64,000 nt of DNA, taken from Streptomyces sp. Ru62 (GTDB lineage: Bacteria; Actinomycetota; Actinomycetes; Streptomycetales; Streptomycetaceae). The notes beneath the pieces are model-generated. The model was not told the origin of the DNA. It searched no databases and saw nothing but the letters and a program-made list of their open reading frames with translations. Made by a program: the position numbers and the translations under genes. This document shows positions 1 to 8,171 of the stretch, piece after piece. The stretch is taken from contig NZ_PQSU01000009.1 in NCBI RefSeq assembly GCF_002920615.1, forward strand, positions 1 to 64,000, in the 5' to 3' direction. Each line of letters opens with the position of its first letter. Position 1 is the stretch's first letter.

Positions 1-223
1 TGAGACCGGCCGCCGGGCCCATGCCAGCGGCCAGGCCGGATCCTGGTAGCCGGTGGCCGCTGCGCCCCGCCCGACCCCCATCACCTGCGTGAGAAACCCC
101 CAAGCCGCGGTCCCGGCATACTCACCGCTCACGCCCGGCCGGCGTAGTTCTGCGGCCACACACGACACAACACACGGCATTCGAAGCGGCTGGGGGGCAG
201 CGACAACCCGGCGGCATCACAAG
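1..223. other. No gene recognised
   Basis: Reading frames here have no recognisable protein and no ribosome-binding site that would set a start. The stretch lies downstream of the minus-strand DUF305 gene and its trailing coding remnant. I see nothing else in it. Confidence 0.5.
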
Positions 224-256
224 GCGGCGGCACCCCCATGGAACGAATGCCGCCGC
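224..256 (-). terminator. Candidate terminator hairpin
   Basis: GCGGCGGCA at 224-232 pairs perfectly with TGCCGCCGC at 248-256 around a 15-base loop. It lies downstream of the minus-strand DUF305 gene and the coding remnant after it. There is no clear U-tract, which is common in high-GC actinobacteria. The long loop lowers confidence. Confidence 0.35.
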
Positions 257-293
257 TTCATGATCGCGTGCGCCGTTGACGCGCGAGAGGCCT

Positions 294-411
294 GACACCA
301 GTCGTTGAAGTCGCCGCGCACCCATCCCTTGACGCCCGCGTTCGGCCCCGACTGGTGGGGGATGCTCCGATGGCAGTCGACGTAAGTGCGGGTGTTCTTG
401 GCGAGCAGGCC
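294..411 (-). pseudogene. Coding remnant directly after the DUF305 stop codon
   Basis: Directly beyond the TAG stop of the DUF305 gene the same frame continues as a well-composed peptide of about 40 residues. It includes TRTYVDCHRSIPHQSG and VRGDFNDWC, and nearly every codon ends in G or C, so it looks like genuine coding sequence. I do not recognise the family. The two cysteines suggest a secreted or metal-binding domain. It could be the tail of another secreted protein brought next to the DUF305 gene by a deletion, or a former C-terminal extension cut off by a nonsense mutation. Confidence 0.4.
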
Positions 412-1041
412 CTACGTCTTGTCGTCCAGCATCCGCTGCATCATCTGGACCTGGGCGTACTGGGTGGCCAGCATGTCGGTCGCCCACGTCTGTATGGTCT
501 CGTCGGTGCCGTTGGTGAGCACCTCCGTCAGCATGCCGATCGCGCCGTTGTGGTGCTTGATCATCAGTCGAAGGAACTGCACGTCGAAGGCGTTGCCGGT
601 CGCCGCGCTCAACTGGTCCAGCTCCTCGGGGGTGGCCATCCCCATCGCCTCGACCATCATCGGATCCCGCAGCATCTCCTCGTACGACTGCTGGGGATCC
701 GTCTTCTCGAGGCCGTTCCACTCCTGCCATGACTGCATCATGTAGATTTCGAGGCCCTGCTCGACGTCGATCCGGTCGGCGAGCGCACGCAGCTCGCTGT
801 CGCCGGACCTCGACGGGGCCAGCCGGCTCAGGATGAGCGCCTGCTGATGATGCGGGATCATCATGGCGACGAAGTCCGCATCGGCGTTGTTGGACTCGAC
901 CTGCGGATTCGTCGACGCCGGGGCGGGGGCGGCCGCCGCGGCCGGGGACGTCCGCCCAGCCGCCGCGCTGGCGGACGCGGTTGCGACGCCGAGCAGACAG
1001 GCTGCTGTCAGCAGCGCACTTGCAACTCTGCGGTACCTCAC
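412..1041 (-). CDS. Secreted DUF305-family protein
   Basis: The product is a predicted secreted helical protein of the DUF305 family (ferritin-like fold, often linked to metal and especially copper handling in bacteria; molecular role unknown). It carries the two family hallmarks, MMIPHHQQAL at about residues 60-69 and MIKHHNGAI at about 160-168, whose paired histidines are thought to bind metal. The N-terminus is a signal peptide (basic RYRR, then a hydrophobic stretch ending in Ala-rich sequence). I chose the GTG at 1041, preceded by GAAGGGA at a long spacing, because it places the signal peptide at the start; an ATG at 1089 is the alternative and adds 16 polar residues. It lies just downstream of the LVIVD gene on the same strand, so the two may be co-transcribed and act together outside the cell. 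Confidence 0.85.
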   Translation of the reverse strand: MRYRRVASALLTAACLLGVATASASAAAGRTSPAAAAAPAPASTNPQVESNNADADFVAMMIPHHQQALILSRLAPSRSGDSELRALADRIDVEQGLEIYMMQSWQEWNGLEKTDPQQSYEEMLRDPMMVEAMGMATPEELDQLSAATGNAFDVQFLRLMIKHHNGAIGMLTEVLTNGTDETIQTWATDMLATQYAQVQMMQRMLDDKT

Positions 1042-1173
1042 TGTGCGCCTGTTCCCTTCTGCCTCGCCACGCGGCACCCTGGGAGCCACGCACGCGGCGG
1101 GCTGAACTTGTGGCTTGCTGCATGTGTGGGTGCGGCCCCGGCGGACGTGCCGCCCGCCGGGCCATGGGCAGGA

Positions 1174-2568
1174 TCAGGGCTTGTAGCTGTACTGGGTCTG
1201 CGTGTTCAAGAAGTCCAGCCGGACCCGGTTGGCGCTGTTCGGCGCTCCGGTGAGCTGGAGCACGTCCAGGCCCTTGGTGATGTCACTGGAGTAGATGCGA
1301 CCGTTGTACCAGTACGCCGACCAGGAGCCGCCGAGCTGCAAGGTCTCTTTGGACAGCGGGCCGCGCTCGAAGTAGCCGATCTCCTTCGGATGGTCGGGGT
1401 CGGTGAAGTCGATGACCGACACGCCGCCCTGGTACCAGGACTGCACCATCATGTCGCGGTGCTTGGCCGGGATCAGCGAGCCGTTGTGGGCGACGCAGTT
1501 CTCCGTCTGCTGCTGCATGCGCGGAATCTTGAAGTAGCTGCGGAACACCAGCTCGCGGTTGTCGCCCTTGCCCTTGATGTCGTAGATGGCGTCGGCGCCG
1601 CGGTTCGGCCCGATCTGCTCGTTGCAGGTCGGCGCGCTGCCGCCTCCGAGCTCATCGGTGAAGACCACGCGGTTCCCGTCGTTGGTGAACGTCGCCGAGT
1701 GCCAGAAGGCGAAGTTCGCGTCGGTGGCGCTCGTGATCACGTACGGCTTGGTGGGCTCCGAGATGTCGATCAGAGCACCCTCACCCATGCAGGCGCCGGC
1801 GGCCAGATCCTTCTCGGGGAAGACGGTGATGTCGTGGCAGCCGGCGGTGGCGCCCGCGCCGCCGTCGGGGAAGAGCACGGGCGTGGCGACCACGGACGCG
1901 GAGTCCGGGTCGTCCAGGGGAACCTTCACGATCGAGATCGAGTCGTGCGGGGGCTGGCAGTGCGGGAACGCCGGGGACGGGCCGTACGAGGAGATGTAGA
2001 GGTAGGCCGTGTCCCCGCCGTCAGCGGGAACGTACGTGTGCGTGTGGGAACCGCAGTCGGTCCGCACCGACTTCAGGTATTTGGGGTTCTGCTTGTCGCT
2101 GATGTCGAAGATGCGGATGCCTTCCCAGGCATCCGGGTTGGCCGCATTGGAGTTCGTGCTCGCACAGGACGGATTCGACTGCGGACCGTCGACCGACACG
2201 AACAGCAGCTTTCCGTCCTCGGACACGGTGGGGTCGCCCTGGCCGCCGTTGCACGCCATCTGGGAGACGATCTCCGGCTTCGCGGGGTTCCGGATGTTGT
2301 AGATCGTGAACCCGGCGTAGCTGCCCTGAATGGCATAGTTGCCATAGAACGCCAGGTCGCTGTGGGTGGCATTGGCGAGCGGGCCCTGCCTCGGGACGTT
2401 CGCCAGGGGCTTGATGTTCGCACTGTGTGATATCTCGTCGACGCCGAGGTCACCGTCGTGAGCGGTGGACGGGCCGGCCATTCCGAACGACGTGACTACG
2501 AGTACGCCGGCGAGTACGGCCGCCTCAAGGGCGCGGCGCGCTCTTCGCGCGAGTGTCGAGCCTTGCAA
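1174..2568 (-). CDS. Secreted LVIVD-repeat protein
   Basis: This is a large secreted protein of the LVIVD-repeat type, predicted to form a beta-propeller. Repeated blades can be seen, for example FTIYNIRNPAKPEIVSQ, IRIFDISDKQNPKYLKS and VSVIDFTDPDHPKEIG, each with the I/V-x-D-I-x-(D/N)P pattern. Histidine pairs such as CGSHTHTYV and CHDITVF may bind metal. The reading frame is open to an ATG at 2649, but the TTG at 2568 has a strong AGGAGG seven bases upstream and starts directly with a signal peptide (Arg-rich, then AAVLAGVLVVTSFGMAG, cleavage near STAHDG). The sequence before it is AT-rich and promoter-like, so TTG is the better start. The exact biochemical function is unknown. The neighbouring DUF305 gene is a likely partner. 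Confidence 0.85.
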   Translation of the reverse strand: MQGSTLARRARRALEAAVLAGVLVVTSFGMAGPSTAHDGDLGVDEISHSANIKPLANVPRQGPLANATHSDLAFYGNYAIQGSYAGFTIYNIRNPAKPEIVSQMACNGGQGDPTVSEDGKLLFVSVDGPQSNPSCASTNSNAANPDAWEGIRIFDISDKQNPKYLKSVRTDCGSHTHTYVPADGGDTAYLYISSYGPSPAFPHCQPPHDSISIVKVPLDDPDSASVVATPVLFPDGGAGATAGCHDITVFPEKDLAAGACMGEGALIDISEPTKPYVITSATDANFAFWHSATFTNDGNRVVFTDELGGGSAPTCNEQIGPNRGADAIYDIKGKGDNRELVFRSYFKIPRMQQQTENCVAHNGSLIPAKHRDMMVQSWYQGGVSVIDFTDPDHPKEIGYFERGPLSKETLQLGGSWSAYWYNGRIYSSDITKGLDVLQLTGAPNSANRVRLDFLNTQTQYSYKP

Positions 2569-2811
2569 CGCGGGGCCTCCTGTCACGAGGGGCGTTACGG
2601 ACCCACGCAATATAGAAAGCTTGTCATGATCATATCTAGGCATGGTCATGACATAATTTTGAATTGACGTGGTCGGCGGCCGTGTTCGAGGCCGCGTTGC
2701 CGGACCAGAGCAGGGCTGCCCCCGGTTCGCCGGTGCCGCCCGAGCCGTGGTCGTCGAAGCCCGTCAGCTGGTGGTAGCCGTAGGTCTTCTTTCAGGTCGC
2801 CGTCGAATCCT

Positions 2812-3250
2812 GCGCCTCGGAGTGCGAGGACCAGCACGCCATCCAGATCGACCGTCACCTCATCGGCGAGTACTGCGCGATCTCCTCGGGACCACGCTCC
2901 TGACGGCCGGCGCCGAGCATCCGACGAAGGGGCTGACCACGTGTCCGTTCGCCACGGTCGGCGGCCGGTGGGCCCAACGAACCCTGGACGTCGTCACCTC
3001 CATGCCCCGCCGCGGCGACACGGTAGTCGGCGACGACGTCTGGTTCGGCTAACCCGACGGCCGTCATGCCCGGCGTGCGGATCGGCGATGGCGCCATCGT
3101 CGCCGCCGGCACGGTGGTCACCGCGGACGTCCCGCCTTACTCCATCGTCGGCGGCAACCCGGCCAAGGTGATCCGGCAGCGTTCCGACGACGCCGACGTC
3201 GAGCGGCTGCTGGGCGCCGCCTGGACGCTGCCCAGGTGGGAGAGCAACGC
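2812..3250 (+). pseudogene. Broken CatB/Vat-type hexapeptide acetyltransferase
   Basis: Pieces of a xenobiotic O-acetyltransferase of the left-handed beta-helix family lie in three frames. DRHLIGEYCAIS comes first, followed in a second frame by TLLTAGAEHP, TTCPFATVGG and [12 protein letters not shown], and in a third by [35 protein letters not shown] and the end of the fold. The family's catalytic histidine (in AEHP) and hexapeptide repeats are present. At least two frameshifts (about 2895 and 3050) and the loss of the first third mean it cannot make a working enzyme. Intact relatives acetylate chloramphenicol or streptogramins. Confidence 0.7.
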
Positions 3251-3522
3251 AGCCGCAGGATCGTGCCGGGTCGAAGTGATCGACCCGCACAACGAGTTGG
3301 GCGCCGTCCTCGACGAATTCGTCGGCGTCGTCGGCCTCTCGCGGCAGCCGCGCTTCGTCGTGTCGCCCGCGGCACATGCGGCGAGCGCCGTGTTTCGGAC
3401 GGTGGCGCCGTCACGTCGTCTGCCTGCACGGCGGCCTCGTCGCCATCCGTGGCAGCGACGCGCGGAGATTCCGCGCGCCGTGATCCTGCACGTGGCGCAC
3501 ATCCACAACCGGGACATCGACA

Positions 3523-3910
3523 TCACCTCCGCCAGATCCTCCCGGCGTCGTAGTCGCTGGGGGCGGCCAGGCTGCCGGCCGCACCCACGGCGCTACCGAG
3601 CGGCGGGAACGCGTCCATGCCGGAGATCAGCACCAACGGCATGGCCATGGTCGCTGCGGCGCCTGCGAGCAGCGCGACACCTGGGCCGCGGTGGCGCAGC
3701 AGCCGCGCGGTGATGGCGCCGGGTGCCAGAACGGCGGCGGCGAGCAGGACGTAGAGCATCAGGTGTTGGCTGTTGCTGGAATTCCGCCCACGCCCGCAGT
3801 GCGTCGAGGTGGTCGAAGTCGGCGAATCGCTCGTCCCGGTGGAAGGTGAGGAAGCACTCGGCCTGCCAGGCGATCACGGCCAGGACGGACTCTCCTTGGT
3901 CGGGAATCAA
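3523..3910 (-). pseudogene. Frameshifted small membrane protein, unidentified
   Basis: Two coding segments in different frames join near 3775. The first contains ESVLAVIAWQAECFLTFHRD and FADFDHLDALRAWAEFQQ. The second continues as NSQHLMLYVLLAAAVLAPG and then [19 protein letters not shown], giving two hydrophobic segments likely to cross the membrane. GC-rich third positions support real coding origin. I do not recognise the family. The second segment alone (ATG at 3759) could be read as a 78-residue membrane protein, but the natural join suggests one broken gene. Confidence 0.35.
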
Positions 3911-4263
3911 TGGTCAAGCTGCGATCCGCTGACGCCGGCGGCGCGGTGGAGCGGCTCGTTGTTCGTCGCGTGGACTCCTTCCTCGGATCCCGCGTTGCTG
4001 TGGTGCTTCGCGCTGCTGTCGGCCGGCACGAATACGCCGCGCGAACCGCCGGTCCCGCCGCAGGTCCGCCTCGATCCGCACGAGTGTGTGTAGCTGAGTT
4101 CCGCACCGCGCTCGGGGACACGGGCACGGTTGTCTGCCCCTTTGATGTGGGTTTGTGAGGCAACCGAAGCCGCCGCAGTGGTGATCATGCTTAACGATGC
4201 TCCGGAGAGGCTGACGGCCCGTGTGGGTGGGGTTGCCGACGACGTAGTCGGCACCCCACACGC
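3911..4263. other. Degenerate stretch between remnants
   Basis: No intact gene is visible. On the minus strand near 3960-4095 one frame reads LVRIEADLRRDRRFARRIRA, which resembles the start of DUF3040-type small proteins, but nothing upstream or downstream continues it. The remainder shows no convincing coding pattern. Confidence 0.3.
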
Positions 4264-4569
4264 TCAGTGGCCGCCGCGCGGCTCGGAACAGCCCGACTCC
4301 AGGAACCGGCCGTTGACCTGGACTTGGTAGTTGGTCGACTGCGCGAACGCGGTCACACAGGCATCGTGACGGACGTTGAGGACGATGCTGGTACCTGGGT
4401 TGCTGTCGGGGTCGTGGGCCTGCACGAAGAGCGTTCCGCGCCCCTGCTCGCTGTCCGGACCTTCGTTTCGGTAGCGGAGCTTGAGCAGCGCCGTGCGCAC
4501 ACTCTCGGCATCCCATGTCTTGGCCGTCCAGGGACCTGGCGACCGCAACCTCGACAAGGACGGCGACAC
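4264..4569 (-). pseudogene. C-terminal fragment of an unidentified protein
   Basis: The frame holds about 85 residues of natural-looking protein, including DAESVRTALLKLRYRNEG, TLFVQAHDPDSNPGTS and NYQVQVNGRFLESGCSEP before the stop. The first 16-18 residues look like unrelated sequence, so the original N-terminus, possibly a lipoprotein signal, seems lost. A start at ATG 4569 has no good ribosome-binding site. The function is unknown. Confidence 0.4.
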
Positions 4570-4590
4570 AGAGGAGTGAGCGGCTGGGCG

Positions 4591-5266
4591 TCAGGCGGGG
4601 TCGGACGACAATGCGCCGAGAACGGCAGCGAGGCTGTGCGGGTCTCGGCGGGCGATGTTGTGGCCGACGGGGATCTCGTGAACCCGCCGGCCCGGGTCGT
4701 TGCGCAACCGTTCGGTCAGGGTCACGAACGGGCTACCCCGCCACGCGCCACCACTGATGAACGTTCGTTTGAGCGCGCAGCCGGGATTGTCTTCCAGCCT
4801 GATCGACTGGACGAAGCTCGCCAGTGGGTGCGGTCGCGCGCGAGGGTCAAGTCCTTCGGGTACCGCGACCCGTCGACCGTCGGCGCGTGCGCCGGCTATG
4901 AACAACTCCCAGAAGCTGTCGCTGGTCAAAGACCAACACGAATCCCCGTCGTCCGGGACATAGGCGTCGATGAAGACGAGCTGATCGAGGCGGTCGCCGA
5001 GCCGATCCGCGACACCGGCGATCACCATGCCGCCGTAGCTGTGCCCGCACAACGCGACGGGCGTTCCGTCGCCACGGTCGATGATGTCGGCCACCTGGGC
5101 AATACGAGAGTCGAGGTCGGCGGACAGTCCACATCGACTGGACCGTCCGATTTCAGCCCCGACAGGGTCACCGCCTCGACGTCGTGACCGGCTCGACGCA
5201 GCTCGGCGGCCACCGAGTCGAACACCCATCCGCCTTGCCAACCGCCGGCGCCATCACGAACTTCAC
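4591..5266 (-). pseudogene. Frameshifted alpha/beta-hydrolase
   Basis: This is an alpha/beta-hydrolase of the small esterase type. The catalytic serine motif GHSYGGM, the acid-bearing strand (LVFIDAYVPDDGD) and the C-terminal histidine region (VHEIPVGHNIARRDP) are present in one frame. The N-terminal part, GWQGGWVFDSVAAELRRAG and VEAVTLSGLKSDGP, is in a second frame, and the first residues after GTG 5266 (VKFVMAPA) are in a third. Two frameshifts, near 5245 and 5125, separate a sequence that would otherwise be a normal family member of about 225 residues. Confidence 0.7.
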
Positions 5267-5451
5267 CGCGTCATCGTAGGTCAAGCAGCACCCGACGAGT
5301 ACAGCCGGTGAGCACACGCCACGCCAACGCTCAAGGCCGGCGGCAGCGGGCCGTGAGGCGAGTCCGTACGCAGCGGCCGACTTCGGCGATGAAGCTCAAC
5401 AGGCCCTCAATGCCACGCGGTTCTGAAAGGCGGTCCTTTGCGTGAGCGAGA

Positions 5452-5740
5452 TCAAAAGGGCCGCGCCGGGATCGCGAAGCGCGGGACCGCTTCGCAATCA
5501 CTGTCCTGGAAGAGAAGCCCTGCCAGTACGCGCCCGTCGCTCACGAGGTCCTCGACACCGTCCTCGGCCGGAGGCGTGACCGTCGGCCTCGGCCTGCCCG
5601 ACGACGTCGCCGCCGTACCAGCGGAAGCGGTCCGGGGCGCCGTCGACGACCTCGCCGTCGACACGCTCGACGGTCTGGCCATCCCACAGCCCAGCCCAAA
5701 GCTGGCCCACCAACTGCAGGACCTCGTCGTGCACTGAGGT
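5452..5740 (-). pseudogene. Frameshifted hypothetical gene
   Basis: The first part reads VHDEVLQLVGQLWAGLWDGQ and DRFRWYGGDVVGQAEADGHA. In another frame, after about 5580, it continues as AEDGVEDLVSDGRVLAGLL and DCEAVPRFAIPARPF to a stop. Composition and codon use look real but the family is not recognised. It lies directly downstream of the MerR gene on the same strand. Confidence 0.3.
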
Positions 5741-5851
5741 CGCAGGCCGACAACTCCCGGGCGGGCAGCAGCGCACGCCATACCGGGCTGCCCGTCCAGC
5801 CGCCCGTTTCGGTCTGCCGTCCCGGTACGAGTCGGTCGGGGGTACGGCCGG

Positions 5852-6211
5852 TCAGGCGCCCCGAGCCGTGCGGATGACCTCGTCCAGGGTTTCCCGGGAG
5901 CGGCGCAAATCGGCGATCATACGGTCGATCCGGTCGCGCTCGGCGCTCAGATCCTGCACCAGACGGGGGGTGGCGATCGCGGAGGGTCCGCCGTCCCGGT
6001 CGCGCATGCAGGGCAACAGCTGCCGGATCTTCTCGCTGCGCAGCCCGGCCGCGTACAGCTCCTGGATGCGGATGACCCGGTCGACGGCCGTCTCCGGGTA
6101 GTCGCGGTGGCCGCCGGGGGTGCGCTCGGCGGTGAGTAGCCCCTGGCTCTCGTAGTAGCGCAGCGACCGCTCGCTCACGCCGGTGAGCCGGGCCAGTTCA
6201 CCGATCCGCAT
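5852..6211 (-). CDS. MerR-family transcriptional regulator
   Basis: This 119-residue regulator has a MerR winged helix at residues 1-70 (MRIGELARLTGVSERSLRYYESQGLL, then HRDYPETAVDRVIRIQELYAAG). A dimerisation coiled coil follows at about residues 80-115. The effector part is very short with a single cysteine, so it is not a SoxR or mercury/copper type with an obvious metal site. The start has GGAGG seven bases upstream. It is divergently transcribed from an Old Yellow Enzyme, with a MerR-like operator in the shared intergenic region. MerR proteins activate by untwisting promoters with over-long spacers, so control of both genes is the natural inference. Confidence 0.9.
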   Translation of the reverse strand: MRIGELARLTGVSERSLRYYESQGLLTAERTPGGHRDYPETAVDRVIRIQELYAAGLRSEKIRQLLPCMRDRDGGPSAIATPRLVQDLSAERDRIDRMIADLRRSRETLDEVIRTARGA

Positions 6212-6233
6212 GTCCGCCTCCGACGGAAGAGGG

Positions 6234-6257
6234 CTTGAATCTCACATCAGTGTCAAG
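6234..6257. promoter_or_regulatory. Candidate MerR operator
   Basis: The inverted repeat CTTGA-N14-TCAAG lies between the divergent MerR and Old Yellow Enzyme genes. TTGAAT in the left arm can serve as a -35 box for the plus-strand gene, and TTGACA in the minus-strand reading can serve the regulator. The centre-spanning dyad within the promoter spacer is the usual MerR layout. Confidence 0.6.
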
Positions 6258-6272
6258 TTTTACCGTGCCGGC

Positions 6273-7412
6273 ATGACGCGGACAACGGACTTCCTCGCCC
6301 CCGCCCGGCTCGGCCGGCTCGCCCTCCCCAACCACCTCGTGATGGCCCCGCTGACCCGGAACCGTGCGGAGGCCGACGGTACCCCGACGGATCTGATGGT
6401 CACCCACTACGCTCAGCGGGCCTCTGCCGGGCTGATCGTCGCCGAGGGTTCGACGCCCAACCGGGCCGGACAGACGTACCCGGACATCACCGCGATCCAC
6501 ACCGACCGGCACGCCGCCGGCTGGCGGCGGGTCACCGATGCGGTGCGGGCGGCCGGCGGGCGGATGTTCCTACAGCTCCAGCACGGGGGCCGGGTCAGCC
6601 ACCCGGCGACCACCGGCCTCACGCCCCTCGCACCCTCCCCCGTCCCGCTGCCGGAGAAGATCTTCACACCACAGGGCCATCGGCAGGCCGTCGTCCCGCG
6701 GGCGATGACGACGGACGACATCCGGGCCACGATCGCCGACTTCGCCGCCGCCGCACGCCGGGCCGTCGACGCGGGTTTCGAGGGCGTGGAGGTGCACTCG
6801 GCCAACGGGATGCTGCTGCACCAGTTCCTCGCGGACAACACCAACCGCCGCACCGACCGCTACGGCGGCTCTGTCGAGCGGCGGGTGCGGTTCGCGGCGG
6901 AGGTGACCGAGGCGGTGGCCGACGCGATCGGCGCGGACCGGGTGGGCATCCGTATCTCCCCCGCGAGCACGGTCAACGGCGTCCTGGAAGAGGACACCGA
7001 CGGCCTCTACGCCACGCTCCTGGACCGCCTGAAGGGGCTGGACCTCGCCTATCTGCACCTGGTGCGCTCCGACCCGGCGACCGGCTGGTACCGGCGGATC
7101 CGCGCCGACTGGCCCGGCATTCTGATCGGCAACCCGGACCTGACCGTCCTGTCCACGCAGGCCGTCACCCGGGCCACGCGGGAGATGCTGGCGGCCGGCG
7201 CCGACCTGGTGGCGCTCGGCCGGCCCTTCCTCGCCAACCCGGACCTGGTCACCCGGCTCCGCCTCGGAGCACCGCTCAACCCGGTCCGGGACCGGTACTT
7301 CATGTACGTGGGCGGGGCCGCCGGCTACAACGACTACCCCACCCTGGCGGATCAGGGGAGGCCGCCGTCCAGCCCCTCGATCGTGGCGTTGGACGGGGCA
7401 CGGGGCGCCTGA
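6273..7412 (+). CDS. Old Yellow Enzyme-type alkene reductase
   Basis: The product is an FMN-dependent ene-reductase of the Old Yellow Enzyme family, expected to reduce activated C=C bonds with NAD(P)H. Family marks are MAPLTRNRA at residues 24-32, LQHGGRVSHP near 102-111, the substrate-binding His175 and Asn178 in EVHSANG, RTDRYGGS at 193-200, and GRPFLANPDL near the C-terminus. The proton-donor tyrosine that normally follows (HxxNGY) is Met180 here. I chose ATG 6273; the frame is open further upstream but overlaps the MerR operator. It is divergent from the MerR gene, which probably controls it. Confidence 0.9.
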   Translation: MTRTTDFLAPARLGRLALPNHLVMAPLTRNRAEADGTPTDLMVTHYAQRASAGLIVAEGSTPNRAGQTYPDITAIHTDRHAAGWRRVTDAVRAAGGRMFLQLQHGGRVSHPATTGLTPLAPSPVPLPEKIFTPQGHRQAVVPRAMTTDDIRATIADFAAAARRAVDAGFEGVEVHSANGMLLHQFLADNTNRRTDRYGGSVERRVRFAAEVTEAVADAIGADRVGIRISPASTVNGVLEEDTDGLYATLLDRLKGLDLAYLHLVRSDPATGWYRRIRADWPGILIGNPDLTVLSTQAVTRATREMLAAGADLVALGRPFLANPDLVTRLRLGAPLNPVRDRYFMYVGGAAGYNDYPTLADQGRPPSSPSIVALDGARGA

Positions 7413-7601
7413 AGATCGCGGGCCGCGTCCTCCGCCGCGCCGAGCACCCGTACCGCTACGGCGAAGCCCGCACCGACCGAGCGTCCCCGCCGCAGTTCGT
7501 GGTCGGGTGGTGCGCATTACCCGCAGATGGTGTATCAGGTGCCTTAGTACTCCAGCAGCGGTTCGTGTCCTGGTGGTTGTCGTTGTCCTGGTATGGAGGG
7601 G

Positions 7602-7800
7602 ATGACTGAAGTCGCCGACAGGTCAGGTGACTTGGAGTCGGTATTCGCCCGGGTGGCGGGCCGGTTTTCTCGCGCGGATCTGCGGTGGCGGATGCGGGAC
7701 TACGCCCGCGGTCTGCTGGGGCGGGCGACACGCAAGAACGGCTGGCAGCTCGCGGAATGAGCAGGTCACCGGACTCCCGACTGCTTCCAGAAGGCGATAG
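7602..7800 (+). mobile_element. IS701-type transposase, N-terminal remnant
   Basis: From ATG 7602 the frame reads FARVAGRFSRADLRWRMRDY and ends KNGWQLAE at a TGA. The same frame then continues with AGHRTPDCFQKAI, the expected next residues of IS701-family DDE transposases. The tyrosine codon between E and A has therefore become a stop, and all sequence after about 7800 is missing. About 66 of roughly 400 residues remain. No terminal inverted repeat pair could be defined. Confidence 0.7.
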
Positions 7801-8130
7801 CCGGGCTCCAGACCGCGCGCGGTCTTCGGCTCGCTGATGTCCGGGCAGTGGGTGGAGATGGCTGCGGCCACGATCCGGTCGTCCAGGCCGGGGTCGCGGC
7901 GGCGGTCGTGCAGGACGAGGGCGAGGTGGCGGCGGGCTTCGGGGAGCAGGTGCCGGCGGTGGAAGCGGCCGCCGTCGTGCACCACGAACACGGTCGCGGT
8001 GACGTCGACGGCCGCAAAGGCGACGTGGACCACGGCGGCGACACGGCCCCGATCCGCCGCACCCTCCGCCTGGCCCGCCGCCGCGCCATCATGGAACTCC
8101 GCCGGAAGCGGGGAGGGGTTCGAGGACGGG
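7795..8130 (-). pseudogene. Unidentified coding remnant (possibly plasmid type)
   Basis: On the minus strand a frame of natural composition reads VHVAFAAVDVTATVFVVHDG, LLPEARRHLALVLHDRRR and DDRIVAAAISTHCPDISEP, ending GLEPGYRLLEA where it meets the transposase remnant. It resembles segments of large plasmid or integrative-element proteins such as relaxases, but I cannot name it firmly. The opposite strand is also high in GC at third positions, so the strand call is moderate. Confidence 0.25.
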
Positions 8131-8171
8131 GAGCCCGCCATGCCGTCAGCGCCGGCTGGCAGCATGGCCGC

